A stretch of 64,000 nucleotides of DNA. Source: JBJHBP01 sp050485685 (GTDB lineage Bacteria; Pseudomonadota; Gammaproteobacteria; Steroidobacterales; Rariloculaceae). Position 1 is the first letter of the stretch, and every line of letters begins with the position of its first letter. Positions 1 to 7,688 of this stretch are shown here, one piece after another. The translations under genes were made by a program, and so were the position numbers. Under the pieces are notes generated by a model. That model was not told the DNA's origin. It did not search any database and saw nothing but the letters and a program-made list of their open reading frames with translations. Where the stretch lies: contig JBJHBW010000002.1 of assembly GCA_050485685.1 (NCBI GenBank), positions 167,053 through 231,052 on the forward strand. The letters run 5' to 3'.

Positions 1-749
1 ACGAATGGCTGCATACCTATGCGCCGAATGAAAGCGAGGAAATAGTGTATGCACAGATAGGCGCTGATGCCGGACACGATCGTCGCGATCAGCATCATCA
101 TCCAGTCCACCGCAATGTCCGAACGCGCAAGCTGCGTCACTTCCAGCGTCCCGGCGAGAAAGATCACCGGAATCGACAGCAGGAACGAGAACCTCGCGGC
201 CCCTTCACGACTCATGCCCATGAACAGAGCCGCGGTCATCGTGATGCCCGAGCGCGATGTGCCCGGAATCAGCGCCAGCGCCTGCGCAAACGCGATCGCC
301 GTGATCTCGCGCCAGCCGATCTGGTACTCACTCTTCGCCCCGCGCCATTTCCAGTCGGCAAGTCCGAGCAGCAGCCCGAAACCGATCAGCGCAAATGCGA
401 GCACAAGCGGATCGCGTGCCAGTTCCGCCACTTCGTGACGGAAGGTCAGCCCCGCCAGACCGACCGGGATGGTGCCGAGACCGACGGCCCAGGCCAGACG
501 CGCGTCCGGGCTCAGCCGCCGGTGGCGCACAGACGCCAGCCATGCCACCACCATGGACCTCAGCTCATGGCGGAAATACCAGACCACCGCGATCAGGCTA
601 CCCAGATGCAGTGCGGTATCGAAGGCAAGACCCTGATCCTCCCAGGGCGTCAGTACCGGCACCAGAATCAGATGGCCGGCGCTGGAGATCGGAAGAAATT
701 CGGTGATGCCCTGAACGAGGGCGAGTACGATTGCCTGAATCCAGTCCAT
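1..749 (-). CDS. uppP: Undecaprenyl-diphosphatase UppP (BacA), 3' end beyond window
   Basis: Integral membrane phosphatase that converts undecaprenyl diphosphate to the monophosphate carrier used for peptidoglycan and O-antigen export. The reading frame starts at an ATG at 749 with MDWIQAIVLALVQGITEF, followed by the LPISSAGHL active-site segment typical of the BacA/UppP family. Near the left edge it reads a hydrophobic segment and IRRIGMQPF, which matches the last transmembrane region of the family. About 249 codons are visible against a usual 265-275, so only the last few residues lie outside the window. It is last in a minus-strand series after trmL and two crcB genes, 103 bp from crcB. 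Confidence 0.93.
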   Translation of the reverse strand, partial: MDWIQAIVLALVQGITEFLPISSAGHLILVPVLTPWEDQGLAFDTALHLGSLIAVVWYFRHELRSMVVAWLASVRHRRLSPDARLAWAVGLGTIPVGLAGLTFRHEVAELARDPLVLAFALIGFGLLLGLADWKWRGAKSEYQIGWREITAIAFAQALALIPGTSRSGITMTAALFMGMSREGAARFSFLLSIPVIFLAGTLEVTQLARSDIAVDWMMMLIATIVSGISAYLCIHYFLAFIRRIGMQPF

Positions 750-852
750 AGGGCGCGCATCCTAGACAATTTGCCCGGCGCGGGACAGCACGGCGGTCAC
801 AGGCGCGGGACGAAACGGCGCGCAGCTGCCCGTCGCAAACCGTCGCGACAGT

Positions 853-1263
853 TCAGACCTGACGGTTCAGACGCTCACCGAGTGAGAATCCGGCCGCGAC
901 GGCGATCAGCCACCCGGCCACGGAAATGACCACCGTCAACGCCGCCAGGTCCACACGCCCGACCTGCAGCAGTGCAAGCGTCTCCAGACTGAAAATTGAA
1001 AACGTCGTGTACCCGCCCAGTACGCCGCTGATCATGAACTGCCGCGTATAGACACCCGCCGGCCAGCGTCCGTCCGGTGCGGTCAGCACCGCGCACAGCC
1101 CGATCAGAAACGAGCCGCTGACGTTGACGAACCAGGTCGACCAGGGGAGCGCGTCGGCCACGGGACTAATCTGGGGTGTGGACAGCAACCAGCGGCACAG
1201 CGCACCGAGCAGGCTGCCCAACGCAATGGAAAGGTATAGCAGCGATGTGCGCGGCGCGCTCAT
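853..1263 (-). CDS. crcB: Fluoride channel subunit CrcB/Fluc (second of tandem pair)
   Basis: Small four-helix membrane protein of the Fluc/CrcB family, which exports fluoride as an antiparallel dimer. With the ATG at 1263 it is 136 aa, the normal size. Visible family marks are the Arg of GALCRW (about 24), the pore Asn of FVNVSGSF (about 47) and an intact Phe-box GGYTTFSIFS with both phenylalanines (about 88 and 91). The start overlaps the stop of the preceding crcB (ATGA), so the two are translated together. A longer in-frame start at 1326 would lie inside the upstream gene and adds a charged non-membrane tail, so it was not used. No fluoride riboswitch can be placed directly upstream because the genes abut. 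Confidence 0.93.
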   Translation of the reverse strand: MSAPRTSLLYLSIALGSLLGALCRWLLSTPQISPVADALPWSTWFVNVSGSFLIGLCAVLTAPDGRWPAGVYTRQFMISGVLGGYTTFSIFSLETLALLQVGRVDLAALTVVISVAGWLIAVAAGFSLGERLNRQV

Positions 1264-1655
1264 GCCGCCACCACGTTCATCACCGCGCGTGCCAGCAGCC
1301 AGCCGGCACTCACGGCCGCAAGGCACAGCCCTGTTGACAGCAGCGTGTTCCAGACGGCGAGATCGCGCCTGCCCTCGCGCAGCAGCACCAGCGTCTGCAG
1401 GCTGAACGACGATACCGTTGTGTATGACCCGAGCAGGCCCACCGCCAGCAGCTGCCAGGCGGCCGGCTGCGTGATCCCCTCCGGTCCGATGATTGTTGCC
1501 GCCAGTATCCCTATCGCGAAGGCACCCGTTACATTCACGGCCAGTGTGCCCCAGGGCAGTTGCTCGCCCGCTCGCAGTCCCACCCAGTGCGCGAGCGCGA
1601 AACGCAGCGGTCCGCCAATCGCCCCCCCGAGTATCACCCAGATCGCCGACGCCAT
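1260..1655 (-). CDS. crcB: Fluoride channel subunit CrcB/Fluc (first of tandem pair, altered Phe-box)
   Basis: Second CrcB/Fluc homologue of 131 aa, starting at MASAIWVILGG; the longer frame to 1694 runs into trmL. It keeps the conserved Arg (GGPLRF, about 18) and the pore Asn (LAVNVTGAF, about 41), but its Phe-box reads GSYTTVSSFS, so the first pore phenylalanine is Val (about 81) while the second (about 84) remains. Tandem crcB genes are known to form heterodimeric channels in some bacteria, and the asymmetry here fits that arrangement (inference). It lies 4 bp after trmL and overlaps the next crcB by 4 bp. Confidence 0.92.
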   Translation of the reverse strand: MASAIWVILGGAIGGPLRFALAHWVGLRAGEQLPWGTLAVNVTGAFAIGILAATIIGPEGITQPAAWQLLAVGLLGSYTTVSSFSLQTLVLLREGRRDLAVWNTLLSTGLCLAAVSAGWLLARAVMNVVAA

Positions 1656-1659
1656 GCCT

Positions 1660-2118
1660 TCAGTCGCCGAAGCCGTTCTGCCGCCACGCTTCATACAGAG
1701 TCACCGCGGCGGCATTGGAGAGATTGAGGCTGCGATTACCCGCTCTCAGCGGAATGCGCAGGCGACGCTCGGGTGGCATCGCGGCCAGCAGTTCATCCGG
1801 CAGGCCACGCGTCTCGGGGCCGAACAGGAACGCGTCCCCTGCGGCGAAGCGAGCATCGAACAGTGAGCGGGTCGCGCGGGTGGTCATTGCCCAGGGCTCG
1901 CGAACGCCAATCGCATGCAGGCACTCCTCCAGCGAGCCGTGTTCATGGACGCGAGCCATCTCACGGTAATCCAGACCCGCACGGCGCAGGCTGCGCTCGT
2001 CCATGGAGAAACCCAGCGGGTGCACCAGATGCAGCGTCGCGCCCACGTTCGCGCACAGCCGTATCACATTGCCCGTGTTCGGCGGGATCTCCGGCTGGTA
2101 GAGGATGAGATGGAACAT
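1660..2118 (-). CDS. trmL: tRNA (cytidine(34)-2'-O)-methyltransferase TrmL
   Basis: SPOUT-class methyltransferase that 2'-O-methylates the wobble nucleotide of tRNA-Leu isoacceptors. The 152-aa protein begins MFHLILYQPEIPPNTGN, the characteristic TrmL N terminus, and carries the knot motifs LFGPETRGLP (about 101-110) and IPLRAGNRSLNLSNAAAV near the C terminus that bind S-adenosylmethionine. The length matches the family (about 155 aa). An in-frame extension to 2214 is rejected because the family starts at MFH. It heads the minus-strand group with the two crcB genes and is divergent from pyrD. Confidence 0.95.
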   Translation of the reverse strand: MFHLILYQPEIPPNTGNVIRLCANVGATLHLVHPLGFSMDERSLRRAGLDYREMARVHEHGSLEECLHAIGVREPWAMTTRATRSLFDARFAAGDAFLFGPETRGLPDELLAAMPPERRLRIPLRAGNRSLNLSNAAAVTLYEAWRQNGFGD

Positions 2119-2213
2119 GACAGGTCTGCTTCCGTGCGCTCGGGCGTTGTTGGTGTTGCGCCGGCCGCTGACTGATAATACCGCGTTCATGGATTCGGAG
2201 ACGGTTGCCGGCA

Positions 2214-3167
2214 ATGAGCCGCCTTGCGCTTGATTTCTGCGGCCTCAGGCTCAACTCGCCGGTGGTGCTGCTGTCGGGATGCGTGGGCTTCGGTGAGGAG
2301 TACACGCGCATAGAGGGGTTCTCCAACCGCGACGCCGGCGCCATCGTGCTCAAGGGCACGACGCTGCAACCGCGCCTGGGCAATCCGCCGCACCGTGTCT
2401 GGGAAACCGCCGCCGGCATGCTGAACGCCATCGGCCTGCAGAATCCCGGGGTGGACCATGTCGTCAAACACATTCTGCCGACGCTGGATTTCTCCGAGAC
2501 CCGTTTCATCGCCAATGTCTGCGGTTCCACGATCGAAGAGTACGCCGAGGTTGCGCGGCGTTTCGACGACTCGCCCATAGACGCGATGGAAATCAACATC
2601 TCCTGCCCCAACGTGAAAGAGGGTGGGGTCGCCTTCGGCAACTACCCCGAGATGTCGGCGCGGGTGGTCGAGGCCTGCCGCCGCGTTACGGACAAGCCGC
2701 TGATCACCAAGCTGTCACCGAACCAGACCGACATCGTTGCAAATGCGATCGCATGCATAGAGGCGGGCAGCAATGCACTGGCGGTCATCAATACCGTGAT
2801 GGGCATGGCGGTGGACACGTCCACGCGCAGGCCGATCATAGGCAATGTACAGGGCGGGCTTTCAGGCCCTGCGATCAAGCCGATCGCGTTGCTGAAGGTG
2901 CATCAGGTTCATGAGCATGCGCGCAGTCGCGGGGTTCCGGTGATCGGTCAGGGCGGGATAGAGACGGCCGACGATGCGCTGCAGTTTCTGATTGCCGGGG
3001 CGAGTACGGTGGGGGTGGGTACGGCGCTGTTCTATGACCCTATGGTGGTGCGTCGTATCAATGCGGGGATAGACGACTATCTCTCCGGGCATGGCATCGG
3101 GTCGGTGGGTGAGCTGACGGGGACGCTGAATACGGCGCGGGCGGTGGATTTGCCGGCCAGTGGGTGA
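2214..3167 (+). CDS. pyrD: Dihydroorotate dehydrogenase, class 1B type catalytic subunit
   Basis: FMN-dependent TIM-barrel enzyme oxidising dihydroorotate to orotate in pyrimidine synthesis. The active-site segment EINISCPNVKEGG (catalytic Cys about 131), the KLSPN lysine loop, the NTVMGMAVD segment and the phosphate-binding IGQGGIE and GASTVGVGTA motifs are those of the cytosolic class 1 family rather than the membrane class 2 PyrD usual in Gammaproteobacteria. The ATG at 2214 lies 13 nt after GGAG; a TTG at 2205 is too close to that site. Class 1B enzymes normally pair with the iron-sulfur flavoprotein PyrK, and no pyrK is present here. Length 317 aa. A related PreA-like role cannot be fully excluded. 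Confidence 0.85.
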   Translation: MSRLALDFCGLRLNSPVVLLSGCVGFGEEYTRIEGFSNRDAGAIVLKGTTLQPRLGNPPHRVWETAAGMLNAIGLQNPGVDHVVKHILPTLDFSETRFIANVCGSTIEEYAEVARRFDDSPIDAMEINISCPNVKEGGVAFGNYPEMSARVVEACRRVTDKPLITKLSPNQTDIVANAIACIEAGSNALAVINTVMGMAVDTSTRRPIIGNVQGGLSGPAIKPIALLKVHQVHEHARSRGVPVIGQGGIETADDALQFLIAGASTVGVGTALFYDPMVVRRINAGIDDYLSGHGIGSVGELTGTLNTARAVDLPASG

Positions 3168-3200
3168 TTGGTGAGGGTGTCGCGGCGGTTGCTGATTCAT

Positions 3201-3290
3201 GCGGGGCCGTTTGCGGGGACGGCGTGAATACATCCATGTAGCCTCGGTGCGGCCATCCATGGCCGCACAAGCCCCGCAAACGGCCCCGCA
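3201..3290. repeat. Palindromic intergenic element, copy 1
   Basis: Perfect 18-bp outer inverted arms (3201-3218 and 3272-3289) enclose a second dyad at 3247-3268 with 10-bp arms around a 2-bp centre, so the transcript can fold into a long branched hairpin. A near-identical element in the opposite orientation lies at 14208-14324. It sits between the convergent ends of pyrD and the TGS GTPase and may act as a bidirectional terminator or be a REP-like mobile palindrome. The conserved asymmetric stretch is 3219-3246. Confidence 0.85.
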
Positions 3291-3323
3291 CGACTCAGCG
3301 ACCTTCCTGAACTTCCCACAGGG

Positions 3324-4376
3324 TCAGTGCATGTGCAGCTCTATGATGTCGCCGTCGGATACGGGGTGTTCGGGGCCTACCTGCTGTCCGTCGAAGACAT
3401 CGCGGCCCCAGGCGCGTGCGTATCTTAGTGAGCTGGCGATGTCCTTGTGGACGAGGCGGGCGACCTCCTGGACGGTTGCGCCGCGGCGTACGGTGAACGG
3501 CTTGTCTCGATCGACGGGTTTACCGGGGGCTTTGGTGTAGACGCGCGCGATGCCGAGGTGGCGGAACAGGAACGGCGCGATAGCGTCCAGACCGACGCCG
3601 GTTTCGGCAGAGACATCCAGGGCCGGGAAACGAACGTCCAGCAGTTCCTTGAGTACGCGAACGTCATCCGGGTCGTGATGCAGATCGGTCTTGTTGGCGA
3701 GCAGCAGGGTGGGCAGCTCGATGCGGAACGGGTCCGGTTCGTCATCGGCGGCGTCAATCGCGTCATCGTCTGTAGCCGTTGAGGGGTCCGGTTCGTCGTC
3801 AACGGGCCAGCGGGGCGAGAGGAAAACCCGCTTTTCGGCCAGGCGGCTCAGGATGACGGCCACCTGTTCAGTGCAGTCGGGATCGGTAATGTCCACGACC
3901 AGCAGGGCCGCATCGGCGTTCTGCAATGCCGTAATGAACCAGCCCTCGAACCAGTCCGCGGAGATCGGCGGCAGATCGACGAGCTGGAAGTGAATGTCCT
4001 CAAAGGCCAGCATGCCGGGCATGGGCTCGTGCGTGGTGTAGGGATAAGGGCCGCATTCGGCGCGTGATCCGGTGAGCTTCATGTGCAGCGCGGACTTGCC
4101 GGCATTCGGCGGCCCCAGCATGGCTATCTGTGCAGCACCCTCGGGACGCACGCTGTGCACGGGGCCGCTGCGCGCCGCGCCCTTGCGCGGCCCGGCGAGT
4201 TCCTCGGTGAGCTGCTTGATGCGGCTCTTGATGTCCGCCTGAAGATGCTCGGTTCCCTTGTGCTTGGGAATGGTGCGCAGCATCTCCTTGAGACAGGCCA
4301 GCCTGTCGCGATCGTCGCGCGCCGCGCGGAACGCCTGTTCGGCCTTCTTGTAGTCGGGTGAAAGATTCGCCGGCAT
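3324..4376 (-). CDS. OBG/DRG-type GTPase with C-terminal TGS domain
   Basis: Predicted cytoplasmic P-loop GTPase of the OBG superfamily, 350 aa from MPANLSPDYKKA (an upstream ATG at 4433 adds an unconserved tail). The order is an N-terminal helical region (1-65), G domain with G1 GPPNAGKS (88-95), the switch stretch ending YPYTT (111-115), G3 position DLPP (134-137), G4 NKTD (228-231), and a C-terminal TGS domain (about 275-350) like those of DRG and ThrRS. Two features are unusual: the G3 glycine is replaced by proline, and an acidic insertion (about 192-216) precedes G4. Family members bind ribosomes or RNA; the substrate here is unknown. It is divergent from lpxA. Confidence 0.85.
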   Translation of the reverse strand: MPANLSPDYKKAEQAFRAARDDRDRLACLKEMLRTIPKHKGTEHLQADIKSRIKQLTEELAGPRKGAARSGPVHSVRPEGAAQIAMLGPPNAGKSALHMKLTGSRAECGPYPYTTHEPMPGMLAFEDIHFQLVDLPPISADWFEGWFITALQNADAALLVVDITDPDCTEQVAVILSRLAEKRVFLSPRWPVDDEPDPSTATDDDAIDAADDEPDPFRIELPTLLLANKTDLHHDPDDVRVLKELLDVRFPALDVSAETGVGLDAIAPFLFRHLGIARVYTKAPGKPVDRDKPFTVRRGATVQEVARLVHKDIASSLRYARAWGRDVFDGQQVGPEHPVSDGDIIELHMH

Positions 4377-4453
4377 CGGTTGCTCTGCGTTTGCGGTGCC
4401 GCGCTGGCTGACAGCCAGTCGATTATGCACCATTGATTCGTGCTGTCGGGCGG

Positions 4454-4501
4454 GCGCGCTTGCCCTGATGCGCCACTCTGGTGTATCAGGGTGCGGCGCG
4501 C
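4454..4501 (+). promoter_or_regulatory. Dyad symmetry in lpxA leader
   Basis: Arms 4463-4475 and 4479-4491 can pair over 13 positions (two G-U wobbles) around a 3-nt loop, and GCGCGC blocks at 4454-4459 and 4496-4501 can extend the stem. It lies 45 bp before the lpxA start, between two divergent genes. It could be an mRNA hairpin or a binding site for a dimeric regulator; nothing identifies which. Confidence 0.45.
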
Positions 4502-4545
4502 ACAGGGAAAACGGAGTTCAGGCAGGCGCGCTGCAAGGAGTTCAA

Positions 4546-5334
4546 TTGAGTATTCATTCCACCGCCGTGGTGTCGGAGCAGGCGAAGATATCCGAAGACG
4601 CGGAAATCGGCCCGTTCTGTGTACTGGTGGGCGATGTCACCATAGGCGCCCATACGGTCGTCGAGTCCCACGCCCGCATCGGCAGTCAATACGGACGGGT
4701 CGTCATTGGCGAGCACAATTACATTCAGCACGGCGCGGCACTTGGCGGTCCGCCACAGGATCTGTCCTATGACGACACCAGCACCGCGCTGATCATCGGC
4801 GATCACAATCGCATCGGCGAGTACGCCAACATCAGTCTGGGCACACCGAAAGGCGGCGGCGTCACGAAACTGGGCGATCACACGTTCATCATGGCGTACG
4901 TGCACATCGGTCACGACTGCGACATCGGTGATCACGTGATCATCACCAACGGCACGCAGCTTGCCGGGCATGTGACCGTCGAGCATCACGCCCTCCTCAG
5001 CGGGCTGGCAGGCGTGACCCAGTTCGTTCGCCTCGGTGCCTATTCGTTTCTGGTGGCAGGCTCTTTTGCCAACAAGGACATCGTTCCGTATGCCGTTGCC
5101 GAGGGACACTGGGCCACGCCACGCGCCACCAATCGCGTGGGACTGAAGCGCGCCGGGTATTCCGCCGAAGGAAGACGCAACATAGACCATGCGCTGCGAC
5201 TGGTCATGGACCGCAGCCTCAACGTCGAACAGGTGTTGACGCGAATCGAATCCGAATGCGATCTCACGCCATCCATCGATCACCTGATTGCTTTCATCAA
5301 CGGTTCGAAGCGGGGGCTTGCGCGTGGCGAGTAA
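4546..5334 (+). CDS. lpxA: UDP-N-acetylglucosamine acyltransferase LpxA
   Basis: First enzyme of lipid A synthesis; a left-handed beta-helix trimer transferring an acyl chain from ACP to the 3-position of UDP-GlcNAc. The TTG at 4546 is preceded by AAGGAG at 4535-4540 and gives 262 aa, the exact family length; the longer upstream frame is unconserved. Hexapeptide repeats fill residues 1-185. The catalytic His is in HIGHDC (123, E. coli H125), and QDL (71-73) keeps the Asp equivalent to E. coli D74. At the position of the acyl-chain ruler residue (E. coli G173) the alignment gives Ala171, which may shorten the preferred chain (inference). The usual lpxD-fabZ-lpxA-lpxB setting is absent; a dehydrogenase overlaps its 3' end instead, so this may be a second LpxA. 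Confidence 0.93.
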   Translation: MSIHSTAVVSEQAKISEDAEIGPFCVLVGDVTIGAHTVVESHARIGSQYGRVVIGEHNYIQHGAALGGPPQDLSYDDTSTALIIGDHNRIGEYANISLGTPKGGGVTKLGDHTFIMAYVHIGHDCDIGDHVIITNGTQLAGHVTVEHHALLSGLAGVTQFVRLGAYSFLVAGSFANKDIVPYAVAEGHWATPRATNRVGLKRAGYSAEGRRNIDHALRLVMDRSLNVEQVLTRIESECDLTPSIDHLIAFINGSKRGLARGE

Positions 5335-6271
5335 GGTGCGCGCAGCCGTGATCGGAACCGGTTATCTCGGCCGGTTTCATGCCGAAAAGTATGCGGCACT
5401 GGCGAACGCCGACCTTGTCGGAGTGTCGGATCTGCGGGCCGATGTCGGGCAGGGGGTTGCCGAAGCCTGCCACACCGCGTTCTTTGCCGACTACCGGGAT
5501 CTGGTCGGTCGCGTAGACGCCGTCACGATTGCATCGGATACCGCCACGCACTTCGAGATCGCGAAGTTCTTTCTCGAGCACGATGTGCATGTGCTGGTGG
5601 AGAAACCGATGACGCGGACCAGCGACGAGGGTTCGATCCTGACGGAACTCGCAGCCGCCCGGGGCCTGAAGCTGCAGGTGGGTCACATCGAGCGTTTCAA
5701 TCCGGCGCTGCTGTCGGCACGCGACGAGCTAAGCGCGGTCAGATTCATGGAGTGCCACAGACTGGCGCCGTTCAAGCCACGCAGCACGGACGTGCATGTG
5801 GTACTGGACCTGATGATCCACGATCTGGACGTGATCCTGTCGCTGGTCAACGCCAATCCGGTCAAGGTCTCGGCGGTCGGCATCGCGGTGCTGACGTCAA
5901 GCACCGATATCGCCAATGCACGTATCGAGTTCGACAACGGAGCGATTGCGAATGTGACGGCATCACGTGTGTCTACGAATGCGCAACGCAAGTTCCGCGT
6001 CTTTCAGCACCAGCAGTATCTGTCCATCGATTTCGGCAAGGGCGAGGTGCAGCGGGTAATCAGTACCGACAATCCCGCAACCGACGGTCCGCCGCTGAGC
6101 GTGCAGAGCTGGAGTCTTGAGAAGGGCGATGCGCTGCTGGCCGAGACTTCCGCGTTCGTGCGCTCAATTCAGGACGATCTGCCGTGCGAAGTCACCGGTG
6201 AAGACGGTGTGGTTGCGCTGAAGCTTGCGGAAACCATCATCGCCGACATCCAGCGGCGCGAACTGTTGTGA
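5324..6271 (+). CDS. Gfo/Idh/MocA family oxidoreductase, GnnA-like
   Basis: NAD(P)-dependent nucleotide-sugar dehydrogenase candidate of 315 aa. The N-terminal Rossmann fold shows VIGTGYLGRFHAEKY (9-23), followed by the family VEKPM motif (92-96) and the C-terminal alpha/beta domain. The GTG at 5324 overlaps lpxA by 11 bp, so the two are co-translated. In Acidithiobacillus and other bacteria, a dehydrogenase of this family (GnnA) beside lpxA oxidises the 3-OH of UDP-GlcNAc so that an aminotransferase (GnnB) can make the diamino sugar for amide-linked lipid A. No gnnB is present here, so the GnnA assignment rests on family and position only. Confidence 0.8.
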   Translation: MASKVRAAVIGTGYLGRFHAEKYAALANADLVGVSDLRADVGQGVAEACHTAFFADYRDLVGRVDAVTIASDTATHFEIAKFFLEHDVHVLVEKPMTRTSDEGSILTELAAARGLKLQVGHIERFNPALLSARDELSAVRFMECHRLAPFKPRSTDVHVVLDLMIHDLDVILSLVNANPVKVSAVGIAVLTSSTDIANARIEFDNGAIANVTASRVSTNAQRKFRVFQHQQYLSIDFGKGEVQRVISTDNPATDGPPLSVQSWSLEKGDALLAETSAFVRSIQDDLPCEVTGEDGVVALKLAETIIADIQRRELL

Positions 6272-6284
6272 GACGGGCGCCGGT

Positions 6285-7688
6285 TCAGACCCGGCCTTCC
6301 AATCCAAGCTCGCGAATCTTTCGGGTCAGCGTGTTGCGCCCCCAGCCCAGCAGCTTCGCCGCTTCCAGGCGCTTGCCGCGCGCGCGCCGCAGGGCCGCCA
6401 CGATCAGGGTGCGTTCGAAAGCCGGCAGGGCATGGTCCAGCAGCGGCTCGGGAGGTCCGCCAGCCAGCTGGGTCTCAGCCCACTGAGCCAGCCCTGCCGT
6501 CCAGTCGCCGCTGCCCTGGGTCGTCGCGCCGCCAAGTTCCCGCGGCAGATCGGCGGCAACAATTTCCCGTCCCGCTGCGACGACCGTCAGCCGACGACAG
6601 CAGTTCACCAGTTCGCGCACATTGCCGGGCCAGTCGTACTCCAGCATCAGCGATTCGGCCTCACCGCTGAGCGTCTTCGGCGCCACACTCAGTTCACGCG
6701 CCGCCTGATCCAGATAGAAGCGCGTCAGCTCCGGAATGTCTTCCTTGCGATGACGCAGAGGTGGCACCTGGATACGCATCACGTTAAGACGATGGAACAG
6801 GTCCTCGCGAAATCGGCCTTCCTTCACGTCCTGGGCAAGGTCCTGGTGCGTTGCCGCGATCACCCGCACATCCACCCTGATCGGCGTCTGGCCGCCGACG
6901 CGGAAGAATTCGTTCTCTGCCAGCACGCGCAGCAGTCGGGTCTGCAGGGCGGGCGACATGTCACCGATCTCATCCAGGAACAGCGTGCCGCCATCGGCCT
7001 GTTCAAAACGACCGATGCGCCTCTCGGTGGCACCCGTGAACGCGCCTTTTTCGTGGCCGAAAAGCTCTGACTCCAGCAGCTCCGCGGCAATCGCCGATGT
7101 GTTCAGCGCGACGAAAGGAGCGCTGGCGCGCGGTGAATTGTCATGCAGCGCACGGGCGACGAGTTCCTTGCCGGTGCCCGACTCACCGGTGATGAGGACC
7201 GTCATGCTGGATCGCGACAGTCTGCCTATGGCCCTGAAGACCTCCTGCATCGCAGGTGCCTGACCGATGATACGGCTGGGTTCTTTTTTCGATCCGGCCT
7301 CCTCGGAGGCGCGACCGTTCTGACGCGCGGCGCGCGAAACCAGCTCCACCGCCTCGTCGATGTCGAACGGCTTGGGGAGATACTCGAATGCACCGCCGCG
7401 ATAGGCGGACACCGCGCTTTCAAGATCCGAGTGCGCGGTAATCACGATCACAGGTATGTCCGGATCGGTACCGGCCAGACGATCCATGAGCTGAAGACCC
7501 GTCATGTCGGGCATGCGAATGTCGGTGACTATGACATCCGGCTTCTCACGTGCGAGTGCGCGAAAGAACGCGTGGCCAGACTCGAAACAGCGCGGCAACA
7601 TCTGTGCCTGCTTCAGAGCCTGTTCCAGTACCCAGCGTACCGATTCGTCGTCGTCGACGACCCAGACATTCAGACCCGGTGTCGCCAT
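6285..7688 (-). CDS. ntrC: Nitrogen regulation response regulator NtrC (GlnG)
   Basis: Sigma-54 activator of nitrogen assimilation genes, 467 aa, the family length. The receiver domain (1-120) has phosphoacceptor D56 in VTDIRMP and Lys of LPKPFD. The AAA+ domain has Walker A GESGTGKE (168-175), the sigma-54 contact loop GAFTGA (215-220) and Walker B FLDEIGD. The C-terminal Fis-type helix-turn-helix carries AAKLLGWGRNTLTRKI. Its ATG overlaps the ntrB stop by one base (TGATG), indicating translational coupling. It should activate the sigma-54 promoter found upstream of glnA in the same operon. Confidence 0.97.
   Translation of the reverse strand: MATPGLNVWVVDDDESVRWVLEQALKQAQMLPRCFESGHAFFRALAREKPDVIVTDIRMPDMTGLQLMDRLAGTDPDIPVIVITAHSDLESAVSAYRGGAFEYLPKPFDIDEAVELVSRAARQNGRASEEAGSKKEPSRIIGQAPAMQEVFRAIGRLSRSSMTVLITGESGTGKELVARALHDNSPRASAPFVALNTSAIAAELLESELFGHEKGAFTGATERRIGRFEQADGGTLFLDEIGDMSPALQTRLLRVLAENEFFRVGGQTPIRVDVRVIAATHQDLAQDVKEGRFREDLFHRLNVMRIQVPPLRHRKEDIPELTRFYLDQAARELSVAPKTLSGEAESLMLEYDWPGNVRELVNCCRRLTVVAAGREIVAADLPRELGGATTQGSGDWTAGLAQWAETQLAGGPPEPLLDHALPAFERTLIVAALRRARGKRLEAAKLLGWGRNTLTRKIRELGLEGRV

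Noticed and set aside
45..929. 294-codon plus-strand open frame
   Set aside because: It is antisense to uppP and has a low-complexity Arg/His/Gln composition.
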